DNA of 64,000 nt, from NCBI RefSeq assembly GCF_002245625.1, contig NZ_NOIG01000011.1:124001-188000 (forward strand), given 5' to 3'. The notes below the pieces were generated by a model. It was not told the DNA's origin. It did no database searches and was given only the letters and a program-made list of their open reading frames with translations. This document shows, piece by piece, positions 53,793 to 63,183 of this stretch. Numbering within the stretch: the first letter of the stretch is position 1; each line of letters opens with the position of its first letter. Source of the DNA: Acidovorax kalamii (GTDB lineage Bacteria > Pseudomonadota > Gammaproteobacteria > Burkholderiales > Burkholderiaceae_C). The position numbers and the translations under genes were made by a program.

Positions 53793-54773
53793 GCGCTCGA
53801 CCTCATTTTTTGAGCCGAGGATCACACTCACGCGTTCGTGCAACTGGGTGGGCTGGATGTCCAGGATGCGCTGCTTGCCGTTGGTGGCCGCACCCCCGGC
53901 CTGCTCGACCAGCCAACCCATGGGGTTGGCTTCGTACATCAGGCGCAGCTTGCCGGGCTTGTTGGGCTCGCGCTTGTCCCAGGGGTACATGAAGACGCCG
54001 CCACGGGTCAGGATGCGGTGCACGTCTGCCACCATGCTGGCAATCCAGCGCATGTTGAAGTCCTTACCGCGCGGGCCTTCCTTGCCCTGCAGGCATTCGT
54101 CGATGTAGCGCTTCACGGGCTCGTCCCAGTGGCGCATGTTGCTCATGTTGATCGCGAATTCCTTGGTGTCTTCGGGAATGCGGATGTTCTCTTCGGTCAG
54201 CACGAAGGAGCCCTGCTCGCGGTCGAGCGTGAACATCGCCACGCCGTCGCCCACGGTGAGCACCAGGGTGGTCTGCGGGCCGTAGATGCAGTAGCCCGCA
54301 GCCACTTGCTGCGTGCCGGGTTGCAGAAAGTCGCCTTCCTCCACACCCCGGTCGCCATCAGGCTTTTTCAGCACGCTGAAGATGGTGCCGATGCTCACGT
54401 TCACATCGATGTTGCTAGAGCCGTCCAGGGGATCGAACAGCAGCAGGTATTCACCTTGCGGGTAGCGGTTGGGCACGAGGTAGATGCCGTCCATTTCTTC
54501 GGACGCCATGGCGGCCAGGTGGCCGCCCCATTCGTTGGCTTCGATCAGCACCTCATTGGCGATGATGTCGAGCTTCTTCTGGATCTCACCCTGCACGTTT
54601 TCGCTGCTGGCCGTGCCCAGCACGCCGCCCAGCGCGCCTTTGTTCACGGCGTGGCTGATGCTCTTGCAGGCGCGGGCCACCACTTCGAGCAGCAGGCGCA
54701 GTTGCGAGGGAATGAGGCCGTCCACCCGTTGCTGCTCAACGAGGTAGCGGGTCAGGCTGATGCTTTTTGCCAT
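53766..54773 (-). CDS. fbp: Fructose-1,6-bisphosphatase, class I
   Basis: FBPase hydrolyses fructose-1,6-bisphosphate to F6P in gluconeogenesis and, in some members, the Calvin cycle. The 335 residues are the usual length. Metal-binding [19 protein letters not shown] is near residue 115, and [23 protein letters not shown] near 240. ATG 54773 begins the conserved [11 protein letters not shown]; upstream frame is not protein-like. It is 22 bp downstream of pepN's stop, so may be co-transcribed with pepN. Confidence 0.95.
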   Translation of the reverse strand: MAKSISLTRYLVEQQRVDGLIPSQLRLLLEVVARACKSISHAVNKGALGGVLGTASSENVQGEIQKKLDIIANEVLIEANEWGGHLAAMASEEMDGIYLVPNRYPQGEYLLLFDPLDGSSNIDVNVSIGTIFSVLKKPDGDRGVEEGDFLQPGTQQVAAGYCIYGPQTTLVLTVGDGVAMFTLDREQGSFVLTEENIRIPEDTKEFAINMSNMRHWDEPVKRYIDECLQGKEGPRGKDFNMRWIASMVADVHRILTRGGVFMYPWDKREPNKPGKLRLMYEANPMGWLVEQAGGAATNGKQRILDIQPTQLHERVSVILGSKNEVERVTSYHSTL

Positions 54774-54795
54774 GGGGTCTCTGCTTTCAGATGGA

Positions 54796-57543
54796 TTAGT
54801 CGGCCAGCGCGCGGGTGACGACCTCGCGCACGTCGTTGGACAGATCGGGCTTGGCGGCAACGCGGGCGATGGCCTCGCGGGCGGCGCTGCGCCAGGGGTC
54901 TGCCAGCTTCTTCCAGCGGTCGAGTGCGCGCGCAAGGCGGGCTGCGACCTGCGGGTTGATGGCGTCCAGCTCGATCACGCGGTCGCTCCAGAACACATAG
55001 CCCGCTGCATCGGCACGGTGGAATGCGCCGGGGTTGGCGCTGCAGTAGCTGAAGATCACGCTGCGTGCGCGGTTGGGGTTCTTGAGGCTGAAGTCCGGGT
55101 GCGACATGAGCTGGCGCACGGCGGGCAGCACATTGCCGCCCCGGTCTGGGGCGCCTGCCTGCAGTGCGAACCACTTGTCGATGACCAGGGGCTCGTCCTT
55201 GAACAGGGCGTGAAAACGTGCCAGGGCCGGGGCCGCCAGCGCGCTGCCACTGGCCACCAGGGCTGTGAGCGCGTTGAACCGGTCCGTCATGTTGCTGGCC
55301 ACCTTGAAGCGCTGGTAGGCTTTGCCGGGCCAGACTTCGTCACCCGTGCGCTGGGCGGCGATGCACAGCATGTGCAGCGCCAGGCCGCTGAGCGCGCGGC
55401 GGCCGGAGGAGACGGGGTCGGGGCGGTAGCCGCCGGTGTCCTGGTTCTGCTCCCAGGCCCATTCCCAGTCGGCTTGCAGCGAGACGGCCAGCTGCTCGCG
55501 CATGGCTTCGCGCACGGCGTGGATGCGCTGGGGGTCCACCACTTCCTGCTGCTCGGCGATGTAGGTTTCGGACGGCAGGGTGAGCACCAGTTCCTTGAAT
55601 GCGGCATCCAGCGAGGGGTTGCGCAGCACGGCGCGCATGGCGTCCACAAACTCTGCGGGCAGGATTTGATGCTCAAATCGGCCGTTGCCGCCTGTCTGTA
55701 AAGCGTTGTTTGCTATTGAATTTATAGCGATTCGGAGTGCCAGGCGCTGGCCCGCTTCCCAGCGGTTGAAGGCGTCGGTGTCGTGCGCCAGCAGCGTCAG
55801 CAGTTGTGCGTCGGTGTAGTCGATGTCCAGCACCACGGGCGCGCTGAAACCGCGCAGCAGCGAGGGCACGGGTTCGGCATCGAGGTTGGTGAAGGTCAGC
55901 GTCTGCGACGCCTCGGTGAGCACGACCACGCGGGATGTGTTGCCCGACGACTCTTCGCCCGACAGGTGCAGGGGAAGGGCAGCGCCGGTGCGGGCGTCGA
56001 TCAGGCCGAGTTCCACCGGGATGACGAAGGGCAGCTTCTCGCTCTGGCCGGGTGTGGCCGCGCAGCTTTGCGACAGCGTGAGTGCATAGCAACGCGTGGC
56101 GGCGTCGTAGCGGCCGGTGGCGCGCACGCGGGGTGTGCCAGCCTGGCTGTACCAGCGCTTGAACTGGGGCAGGTGCTGCGCGAGTGGGCTGGCGGGGTTG
56201 GCATCGGCGATGGCCTGCACGAAGTCGTCGCAGGTCACGGCCTGGCCGTCGTGGCGTTCGAAGTACAGCTTCATGCCCTTGGCAAAGCCTTCGCGGCCCA
56301 CCAGGTTGTGCTGCATGCGCACGACCTCGGCACCCTTTTCATAGATGGTGACGGTGTAGAAGTTGTTGATCTCGACGTAGCTGTCGGGGCGCACGGGGTG
56401 GGCCATGGGGCCCGCGTCCTCGGGGAACTGCGCGGTGCGCAGCACGCGCACGTCCTCGATGCGCTTGACGGCGCGGGCCGACGGGCTGCCCGCCAGGTCC
56501 ATGCTGAATTCCTGGTCGCGGAAGACCGTGAGGCCTTCCTTCAGGCTCAGCTGGAACCAGTCGCGGCAAGTCACGCGGTTGCCCGTCCAGTTGTGGAAGT
56601 ACTCGTGGCCGACCACGCTTTCGATGTTGGCGAAGTCGGTGTCGGTGGCCGTGGATTCGCTCGCCAGAACGTACTTCGTGTTAAAGATGTTCAGGCCCTT
56701 GTTCTCCATCGCGCCCATGTTGAAGTCGCTGGTGGCAACGATCATGAAGCGTTCCAGGTCCAGCGGCAGGCCAAAGCGGGCTTCATCCCAGGCCACGCTG
56801 TACATCAGCGAGTTCATCGCGTGTTCGGTCTTGCCCAGATCGCCGGGCCGTACGTAGACCTGCAGCAGGTGGTCGGTGCCCGAACGGCTCCTGATGTGCT
56901 GTTCGCGCGCCACCAGCTTGCCCGCCACCAGGGCGAACAGGTAGCAGGGCTTCTTGTGCGGGTCCACCCACTTGGCGAAGTGGCGGCCATCCTCCAGGTC
57001 GCCACTGTCCACCAGATTGCCGTTGGAGAGCAGCACCGGGTACTGGGCCTTGTCGGCGCGCAGCGTGACGGTGTAGCTGGCCATCACATCGGGGCGGTCC
57101 AGGAAGTAGGTGATGCGGCGAAAGCCCTCGGCCTCGCACTGCGTGAAGAAGGTGCCCTGGCTCACATACAGGCCCATGAGCTGCGTGTTCTTGGCGGGGC
57201 AGCAGGTGGTGAAGATCTCCAGCGCGAAAGGCTCATTGCCTTCGGGCAGGTTCTCCAGCACCAGGCGGGCGCCTTCCATCTTGAACGAGGTGCCCTGGCC
57301 GTTGACCAGCACACGCGCCAGGTTCAGCTCGTCGCCGTCCAGCTTCAGCGGCTCGGCCGCCACCTCGGGGTTGCGGCGCAGCACCATGCGGTTAAGCACG
57401 CGGGTCTTGTTCGGGTCCAGGTCGAAGGTGAGTTCAACGCTGTCGATCCAGTAGGCGGGGGCGGTGTAGTCCTCGCGGCGGATGGCGATGGTCTGGCCTG
57501 CTCCGTCTCCACTTCCGTCCGCGCTAAGCAGTTGCTGCAACAT
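54796..57543 (-). CDS. pepN: Aminopeptidase N (M1 family)
   Basis: PepN is the main broad-specificity aminopeptidase. The 915 residues show GAMENKGLN (near residue 283) and the zinc site [11 protein letters not shown] (HExxH near 316-320, with the third ligand Glu about 18 residues later), plus the long helical C-terminal domain (about 570-915). It starts at ATG 57543 and overlaps the 3' end of the HAD gene by 20 bp. Residues about 605-620 are encoded by AT-rich sequence ([10 protein letters not shown]) matching the dispersed palindrome. Confidence 0.95.
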   Translation of the reverse strand: MLQQLLSADGSGDGAGQTIAIRREDYTAPAYWIDSVELTFDLDPNKTRVLNRMVLRRNPEVAAEPLKLDGDELNLARVLVNGQGTSFKMEGARLVLENLPEGNEPFALEIFTTCCPAKNTQLMGLYVSQGTFFTQCEAEGFRRITYFLDRPDVMASYTVTLRADKAQYPVLLSNGNLVDSGDLEDGRHFAKWVDPHKKPCYLFALVAGKLVAREQHIRSRSGTDHLLQVYVRPGDLGKTEHAMNSLMYSVAWDEARFGLPLDLERFMIVATSDFNMGAMENKGLNIFNTKYVLASESTATDTDFANIESVVGHEYFHNWTGNRVTCRDWFQLSLKEGLTVFRDQEFSMDLAGSPSARAVKRIEDVRVLRTAQFPEDAGPMAHPVRPDSYVEINNFYTVTIYEKGAEVVRMQHNLVGREGFAKGMKLYFERHDGQAVTCDDFVQAIADANPASPLAQHLPQFKRWYSQAGTPRVRATGRYDAATRCYALTLSQSCAATPGQSEKLPFVIPVELGLIDARTGAALPLHLSGEESSGNTSRVVVLTEASQTLTFTNLDAEPVPSLLRGFSAPVVLDIDYTDAQLLTLLAHDTDAFNRWEAGQRLALRIAINSIANNALQTGGNGRFEHQILPAEFVDAMRAVLRNPSLDAAFKELVLTLPSETYIAEQQEVVDPQRIHAVREAMREQLAVSLQADWEWAWEQNQDTGGYRPDPVSSGRRALSGLALHMLCIAAQRTGDEVWPGKAYQRFKVASNMTDRFNALTALVASGSALAAPALARFHALFKDEPLVIDKWFALQAGAPDRGGNVLPAVRQLMSHPDFSLKNPNRARSVIFSYCSANPGAFHRADAAGYVFWSDRVIELDAINPQVAARLARALDRWKKLADPWRSAAREAIARVAAKPDLSNDVREVVTRALAD
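55690..55745 (-). repeat. Dispersed palindrome-type element inside pepN (in frame)
   Basis: An AT-rich patch, GTTTGCTATTGAATTTATAGCGATT on the plus strand (about 55706-55732), sits in high-GC coding sequence. GCTATTGAATNNATAGC matches the left half of the intergenic copy at 19226. The frame is preserved. Confidence 0.45.
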
Positions 57544-58207
57544 GGATGCTCTCCAGAAAGTCGGTATTCATGAGTTCGGTGTAGTCGCGCACGGCAGCCA
57601 GCACATGCGGCCCGGCCAGCTGCTCGGGCGTGTGGGTGCTGCAGATGGCCACGGCACGCATGCCGGCCCGGCGCGCGGCTTCGATGCCAAAAGGTGCGTC
57701 TTCAAAGACGATGCAGTGCGCCGGGTCGGCCGCAATGCGGCGTGCGGCTTCCAGAAAAATGGCAGGCTGGGGCTTGCCGGGCAGGCCCTCGTCGCCGCGC
57801 ACGATGGCCTGTGGCGCCGGTTCCAGGCCGAGGTGGCCCAGGGCGAATTCCACGTTGCCGATGTCGCCCGCCGTACCCACGGCCACCTTGAGGCCACGGG
57901 CACGCACCTGCGCCGCGAACTGGCGAAACCCCGCCACTTCGGAGAAGCGCGGGGCGAACAGTTCGCGGTAGATGGTTTCTTTTTCGTGCGTGAGCGCGTC
58001 GGCCTCGTCCTGCGACACGGCACGGCCCAGCAGTTCCACGATGCACTCGGTGCCGTTCTTGCCGGTGGTGCGGGCCATGAGGTCGGGCACGTCGATGTCC
58101 ATGCCCCGGCGGCGTGCAAACTCGACCCACGCCTGGGCGTGCCAGGGCATGGAGTCGATCATGGTGCCGTCCATGTCGAAGATGATGGCGTCGGTGCGCA
58201 TCCGCAT
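57524..58207 (-). CDS. HAD-superfamily hydrolase (beta-phosphoglucomutase/phosphatase-like)
   Basis: A 227-residue HAD-IA protein: nucleophile and acid in FDMDGTMIDS (Asp about 10 and 12), Thr/Ser motif near 108 in VAVGTAGD, Lys in GLPGKPQPAIFLEA near 143, and metal Asp in FEDAPFGIEAARRAG near 170. The small helical cap marks the phosphatase/beta-phosphoglucomutase-like group. Substrate unknown. It starts 3 bp after the prfB stop and overlaps the pepN start by 20 bp, so prfB, HAD and pepN form a tight series. Confidence 0.85.
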   Translation of the reverse strand: MRMRTDAIIFDMDGTMIDSMPWHAQAWVEFARRRGMDIDVPDLMARTTGKNGTECIVELLGRAVSQDEADALTHEKETIYRELFAPRFSEVAGFRQFAAQVRARGLKVAVGTAGDIGNVEFALGHLGLEPAPQAIVRGDEGLPGKPQPAIFLEAARRIAADPAHCIVFEDAPFGIEAARRAGMRAVAICSTHTPEQLAGPHVLAAVRDYTELMNTDFLESIHVAATA

Positions 58208-58210
58208 CGC

Positions 58211-59315
58211 TTAGACGCCTTGCTTCAGAGAGGCTTCGATGAAGGCATCGAGGTCGCCATCCAGCACCTTTTGCGTGGCCGAGATTTCGACGTTGGTGCG
58301 CAGGTCCTTGATGCGGCTATTGTCCAGCACATAGCTGCGGATCTGGTGGCCCCAACCCACGTCGGTCTTGGTGTCTTCCAGCTTCTGCTGCTCCTCCTGG
58401 CGCTTGCGCATTTCGAAGTCATACAGGCGGCTGCGCAGGCGCTGCCATGCCACGTCGCGGTTGCTGTGCTGGCTGCGGCCATCCTGGCACTGCACCACGA
58501 TGCCGGTGGGGATGTGTGTCAGGCGCACGGCCGAGTCGGTCTTGTTGATGTGCTGGCCGCCCGCGCCAGAGGCACGGAAGGTATCGGTGCGCACGTCGGC
58601 GGGGTTGATGTTGATCTCGATGGAGTCGTCGATCTCGGGGTAGACAAACAGCGACGCAAACGAGGTGTGGCGGCCGCCCGAGCTGTCGAACGGGCTCTTG
58701 CGCACCAGGCGGTGCACGCCGGTTTCGGTGCGCAGCAGGCCGTAGGCGTATTCGCCTTCGATCTTGATCGTGGCGCTCTTGATGCCCGCCACGTCGCCGG
58801 GCGTTTCGTCTTCGACCGTGGCCTTGAAGCCCTTGCGCTCGGCGTACTTGAGGTATTGGCGCAGCAGCATGCTGGCCCAGTCGCAGGCCTCGGTGCCACC
58901 GGCGCCAGCCTGGATGTCCACAAAGCAGTTGAGCGGGTCGGCCTCGTTGCTGAACATGCGGCGGAACTCCAGTTCCTCGATCAGCGGCTTGAGCTTGGCG
59001 GTCTCGGCCTCGATGGTCATGAGGCCAGCCTCGTCGCCTTCCTCCTTGCTCATCTCATACAGCTCGGCGTTGTCGGCCAGCTCGCGCGTCAGCTTGTCGA
59101 GCGTGACGACCACGCTGGAGAGCGACTTTTGTTCCTTGCCCAGCTCCTGGGCCTTCTTGGGATCGTTCCAGACAGCCGGGTCTTCCAGCGATGCGTTTAC
59201 CGTGCGCAGGCGTTCGAATTTGGCATCGAAGTCAAAGATACCTCCGTAACTCTGCCGTGCGCAGAGCCAGGTCGTCGAGGGTGGTGCCGATGAGGTTGAT
59301 GCGTTCTGCGTCCAT
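58211..59315 (-). CDS. prfB: Peptide chain release factor 2, with programmed +1 frameshift
   Basis: RF2 reads UAA and UGA. From ATG 59315, 27 codons lead to CTT TGA (TGA at 59232-59234). After a +1 shift the frame continues from GAC at 59233 for 340 codons to 58211, giving 367 residues. The shift site CUU UGA C is preceded by an internal Shine-Dalgarno-like CGGAGG (59241-59246) three bases upstream, as in E. coli prfB. Visible: SPF tripeptide in [15 protein letters not shown] and GGQ in [16 protein letters not shown]. Low RF2 promotes the shift, so the gene is self-regulated. Confidence 0.96.
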
Positions 59316-59451
59316 GGTTCTTGTCCTGCGTGTTCTGTTGAATAACCCGCGATTTTCTCATGGGACAAGCAAAGTGCCCCGCCAAAGCCCTGCGACGGGC
59401 GTTGGCGCGCAAAGGCCCGGGCCCGCCGGGTCGCTATGGATGTGCTGATGA

Positions 59452-59520
59452 ATCAAAAATGATAGCTAAAAAGGCATATCCATCGGGCGGTGGGCCCTGT
59501 TTTCGCTTGAGTTTTTGCTA
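59452..59520 (+). repeat. Dispersed palindrome-type element downstream of an alpha/beta hydrolase gene
   Basis: AATCAAAAATGATAGCTAAA (about 59452-59471), then GGGCGGTGGGCCC and CGCTTGAGTTTTT, fits the family layout AAAATGATAGCT ... GGGCC ... CTTGA-TTTT. It lies in the 150 bp between the hydrolase stop (59518) and prfB. Confidence 0.5.
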
Positions 59521-60426
59521 GGCCTGCTCCAGAAACTCCTCGATCAGGCGCGCCACCTGCGCAGGCTGGTCGTGGTGGAGCATGTGCGCGGCGTCGTGCA
59601 CCACGGCCGTGCGGCAGTTGCGCACATGGGTCAGGCGCTGGTGGTACTCCTCCAGCGTATAGCGGCCCTTCCACCACTGGCCCAGGCTGTCGTCGCTGGC
59701 CTCCACGGCCAGCACGGGGGCGGTGATGTTCTTGTACAGCGCCATCGCTTCGTCCAGCCGGTAGAGCTGGGCGCTGGTGATCTTGTGGGCCGGGTCGCCC
59801 AGGATCTCCCACTGGCCCTGTGTGTTGGGCTGCGCCCAGTGGCCTGCGAGCCATTGGGCCTTGTCCTCAGACAGGCGCGGGTTGGTTTTCATCAGCCTGC
59901 GGGCCACGCCTTCCTGGCTGTCATAGCTCTTGAGCGCCATGTCGCCGGAGTGCAGCTGCTTGATCTCGTCGATCCACTGCGCATAGCGCTTGGGCGCCTG
60001 GTCGGGCCGTGTGGCGGGCAGGCCGAAGCCCTCCAGGTTCACCAGGCGGCGGATGCGCTCGGGCCGCACGCCCGCATACATCATGGCCACGTTGCCGCCC
60101 ATGCTGTGGCCCACCAGGTCGATGGCCTCGCCAGGGGCGTAGTGGTCCAGCAGCAGGTCCAGGTCGGCCAGGTAGTCGGCAAACACATAGTGGTCCACCG
60201 GTGCGCCGGTAGTCAGGCCAAAGCCGCGCCAGTCGGGGGCGATGATGCGGCGTTCATGCTGCAGCGCGTCCACCGTGAACTGGTACGAGGCACCCACATC
60301 CATCCAGCCGTGCAGCAGCACCAGCGTGGGCAGCGGGCTGGTGTCGGGGCCCCAGTGGCGGACGTGGTAGTTCAGGTGGCGCATGGGCAGCGTGCTGCTG
60401 CGCGAGGGTTTGAGAACTTGGTACAT
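59518..60426 (-). CDS. Alpha/beta-fold hydrolase
   Basis: A 302-residue alpha/beta hydrolase. Visible: HGWMDVGASY (oxyanion region, about residue 40), DWRGFGLT, nucleophile elbow VGHSMGGNVA (Ser about 114), a mobile cap region about 135-225, and the His in HDAAHMLHHDQP near residue 280. Substrate is unknown; it could be an esterase, epoxide hydrolase or C-C hydrolase. The ATG at 60426 is chosen as start of the conserved MYQVLKPSRS. Confidence 0.85.
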   Translation of the reverse strand: MYQVLKPSRSSTLPMRHLNYHVRHWGPDTSPLPTLVLLHGWMDVGASYQFTVDALQHERRIIAPDWRGFGLTTGAPVDHYVFADYLADLDLLLDHYAPGEAIDLVGHSMGGNVAMMYAGVRPERIRRLVNLEGFGLPATRPDQAPKRYAQWIDEIKQLHSGDMALKSYDSQEGVARRLMKTNPRLSEDKAQWLAGHWAQPNTQGQWEILGDPAHKITSAQLYRLDEAMALYKNITAPVLAVEASDDSLGQWWKGRYTLEEYHQRLTHVRNCRTAVVHDAAHMLHHDQPAQVARLIEEFLEQA

Positions 60427-60580
60427 GTTCCGCAAATGGTAAGTCGATGGTGCGCCCACCCCAGTGCCCGGCTGTCACCAAGGAGTCCGGCGCCCGGCAG
60501 GTTTTGGCGATCGCTTGTACTATCGCCTGCCGCGGCCGCCGCAGGCCTTGTTTATCCCGATCATCTGGAGCTTTCACCGC

Positions 60581-61642
60581 ATGAACACCGTCCGCTTGGG
60601 TCAGAGTGACCTGCTTGTCACCCCCATTTGCCTGGGCACCATGACCTTCGGCGAGCAGGTCAACGAAGCCGATTCCCACGCCATCCTGAGCCGGTCGCTT
60701 GAGCGCGGCGTGAACTTCATCGACACGGCAGAGATGTATTCCGTGCCTGCCAAGGCCGAAACCTTCGGCGCTACCGAAACCATCATCGGCAACTGGTTTG
60801 CCAGGAACCCGGGCGCGCGCCAGAAGCTGGTGGTGGCCACCAAGGTGGCCGGCCCATCGCGCGGCATGCCATGGGTGCGCGAGGGCAAGGGCATGACGGC
60901 GGCCGACATCGTAGCATCGTGCGAAGGCAGCCTGCGCCGCCTGCAGACCGATGTGATCGACCTCTACCAGATCCACTGGCCCGAGCGCCATGTGCCCGCG
61001 TTCGGCAACCTGTACTACGACCCTGCCAAGGAAACCTCGCAAACCCCCATCCGCGAACAGCTCGAAGCGCTGGCCGGGCTGGTGAAGGCGGGCAAGGTGC
61101 GCTACATCGGCCTGTCGAACGAAACCCCCTATGGCGTGCACGAGTTCGTGCGCCTGGCCGAACAGCACGGTCTGCCGCGTGTGGCCACGGTGCAGAACCC
61201 GTACTGCCTGATCAACCGCACCTGGGAAAACGGCATGGACGAAACCTGCCACCGCCTGGATGTGTCGTTGCTGGCGTACTCGCCCCTGGGCTTTGGCCTG
61301 CTGACGGGCAAGTACGACGAAAGCGGCGCCACCGGCCCGAACGCCCCCCAAGGCGCGCGCATTGCCACCTATGAATCGGTGCGCAAGCAGCGCTGGGGCC
61401 GCCCCGAGGCGCTGGCTGCCTCGCGCCGCTACAACGCGCTGGCCCGCGCAAATGGCCTCACGCCCACGCAGATGGCGCTGGCGTTCTGCTACACCAAATG
61501 GCAGGTGGCCAGCACCATCATCGGCGTGACGTCGGTGGCGCAGCTGGAGGAAGACCTGAATGCCTGGGGCACCACGCTGTCGCCCGACGTGCTGAAGGAA
61601 ATCGACGCGATCCGCTGGGAGCTGCGCGACCCAGCGCTGTGA
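60581..61642 (+). CDS. Aldo-keto reductase (Tas-like)
   Basis: A 353-residue aldo-keto reductase. Catalytic tetrad: Asp and Tyr in FIDTAEMYSVP (about 48 and 53), Lys in VVATKVAG near 90, His in DLYQIHWPERHV near 130. NADPH-binding residues are in the TIIGVTSVAQLEED segment near 310. It resembles E. coli Tas and the NADP(H)-dependent oxidoreductases of the AKR12/Tas group. Substrate unknown. CTGGAG is 8-13 nt before the ATG. Upstream is a dyad GGCGAT/ATCGCC (about 60507-60528). Confidence 0.9.
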   Translation: MNTVRLGQSDLLVTPICLGTMTFGEQVNEADSHAILSRSLERGVNFIDTAEMYSVPAKAETFGATETIIGNWFARNPGARQKLVVATKVAGPSRGMPWVREGKGMTAADIVASCEGSLRRLQTDVIDLYQIHWPERHVPAFGNLYYDPAKETSQTPIREQLEALAGLVKAGKVRYIGLSNETPYGVHEFVRLAEQHGLPRVATVQNPYCLINRTWENGMDETCHRLDVSLLAYSPLGFGLLTGKYDESGATGPNAPQGARIATYESVRKQRWGRPEALAASRRYNALARANGLTPTQMALAFCYTKWQVASTIIGVTSVAQLEEDLNAWGTTLSPDVLKEIDAIRWELRDPAL

Positions 61643-61678
61643 CCCGGGCAGGGCATGGCCCTGTGAATCCGCAAGACC

Positions 61679-61709
61679 AAAAAAGGGGCCGTGCAGGCCC
61701 CTTTGTTTT
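61679..61709. terminator. Shared terminator between aldo-keto reductase and peptidase genes
   Basis: AAAGGGGCC (61682-61690) pairs with GGCCCCTTT (61696-61704), loop GTGCA. A-runs and T-runs on both sides make it bidirectional. Confidence 0.85.
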
Positions 61710-61733
61710 CTTGCGAATCTGTGCGCGCTGCGG

Positions 61734-63158
61734 TCAGGCAGTTGCCTCCTGCCGAGTCGTGCGCCCTTCAATCCATGGCGTCCCTTGCGGCTCACCAAGG
61801 TCCCAGAACAGCCCCGCCATCACCGCCAGCCCTTCGCGCGCCACGGGCGCCAGCAAATGCTCGTTGGGCGCATGCTGGGCGCAGGCGGGGTACGAGTGCG
61901 GCACCCACAGCGTGGGCAGGCCCAGCTGGTCGGCAAAGATGTCGTTGGGCAGCGAGCCTGCCAGGTTGGGCAGCAGCGTGGCGGGCTGGCCTGCGCTGGC
62001 CTGCAGTGAGGCCATCGTCCAGTCCACCCAGGGGTTGTGCAGATCGAGCCGCGTGGCGCCGCAGTGCATGCCCATGGTGATCTCGACCTGGCTGAAACCG
62101 TGTGCGTCCAGGTGCTCGCGCAGCGTGGCTTGCACGTTCTGCCAATCGGTGCCCACCACAAAACGCAGCTGGCAGTGCGCCACCGCCTGCGATGGGATGG
62201 CGTTGATGGGCCGCTGCGCGTTGCCCGCGCCCAGCGCCAGCACCTCCAGCGTGTTCCAGCCCACCAGTTGTTCAGCCGGTGTCAAGCCAGGCTCGCCCCA
62301 GCCGGGTGTGAGCGCCGGGGCGTCGGCATCGGCACCGATCACCACATCCTTGAGCGCCGTGCGCAGCTTGTCGGGCACCGCAGGCGGCAGCAGGCCTTTG
62401 ACGAGGATGCGGCCCTTCGCGTCCACCAGTGTGGCCAGCGCGTGGGTGAGCGCCGTGGCGGGGTTGGCCAACACGCCGCCCCAGTTGCCCGAGTGGTAGG
62501 CCTTGTCGCGGCTGCGCACGGTGAGCGCAAAGTTGATCGCACCGCGCGATCCCAGGAAGAGGGTGGGGTGGCTCGCGTTCACACGGGGGCCGTCGCTGGC
62601 CACAAACAGGTCAGCCCGCAGTGCATCGCGGTGCGCTTCGCAGAAGGTAGCCAGGCCGGGCGAGCCTGCTTCTTCGCCCATCTCCATGAGCAGCGTCACG
62701 TTGTAGCCTAGGCGGCCGCCCCGGGCCTCGATGGTGTGGGCGAGTGCGGCCAGGCTCACGGTGTGCTGGCCCTTGTTGTCCGCCGTGCCCCGGCCGTACC
62801 AGCGCTCGCCTTCGATGGTCAGCTCCCATGGAGAAAGGCCCTCGCGCCATTGCGCGTCCTGCCCGTTGACCACGTCACCATGGCCGTAGGTGAGCACGGT
62901 GGGCAGGGCGGGGTCTTCCACGCGTCGGGCCACCAAAAAGGGGCCGCCTTGGGGTGAGGGGTTGTCGAGCACCTGGCACTCAAAACCCAGGGGCGTGAGC
63001 CAGGGCACCATTTCGTCGGTGAGGTAGGCGCGCAGTTCGGGCGGCACCTTGCCGGTGTCGCTTTCGGTGCGCCAAGCCACACGGCGGCGCAGGTCGGTGG
63101 CAAAGCGGCCATCGTCAAAGTAGCGCTGGACGTTGTCGATCAGTTGTTGGCGGGTCAT
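61734..63158 (-). CDS. M20-family metallopeptidase
   Basis: A 474-residue M20 family peptidase. Zinc and catalytic residues: TYGHGDVV (His about 92, Asp 94), RGTADNKGQ (metal-bridging Asp about 126), MEMGEEAGSPG (Glu catalytic pair about 158-159), and a C-terminal HSYPACAQHAPNEH (His near 443). The insert dimerisation domain lies between (about 195-350). Family members are carboxypeptidases, dipeptidases or deacylases; the substrate is unknown. ATG 63158 starts the conserved MTRQQLIDNVQRYF. It is followed on the same strand by the Bug receptor, i.e. transcribed after it. Confidence 0.9.
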   Translation of the reverse strand: MTRQQLIDNVQRYFDDGRFATDLRRRVAWRTESDTGKVPPELRAYLTDEMVPWLTPLGFECQVLDNPSPQGGPFLVARRVEDPALPTVLTYGHGDVVNGQDAQWREGLSPWELTIEGERWYGRGTADNKGQHTVSLAALAHTIEARGGRLGYNVTLLMEMGEEAGSPGLATFCEAHRDALRADLFVASDGPRVNASHPTLFLGSRGAINFALTVRSRDKAYHSGNWGGVLANPATALTHALATLVDAKGRILVKGLLPPAVPDKLRTALKDVVIGADADAPALTPGWGEPGLTPAEQLVGWNTLEVLALGAGNAQRPINAIPSQAVAHCQLRFVVGTDWQNVQATLREHLDAHGFSQVEITMGMHCGATRLDLHNPWVDWTMASLQASAGQPATLLPNLAGSLPNDIFADQLGLPTLWVPHSYPACAQHAPNEHLLAPVAREGLAVMAGLFWDLGEPQGTPWIEGRTTRQEATA

Positions 63159-63183
63159 GGTGCGGGTCCTGTTCTGGTGCTCT

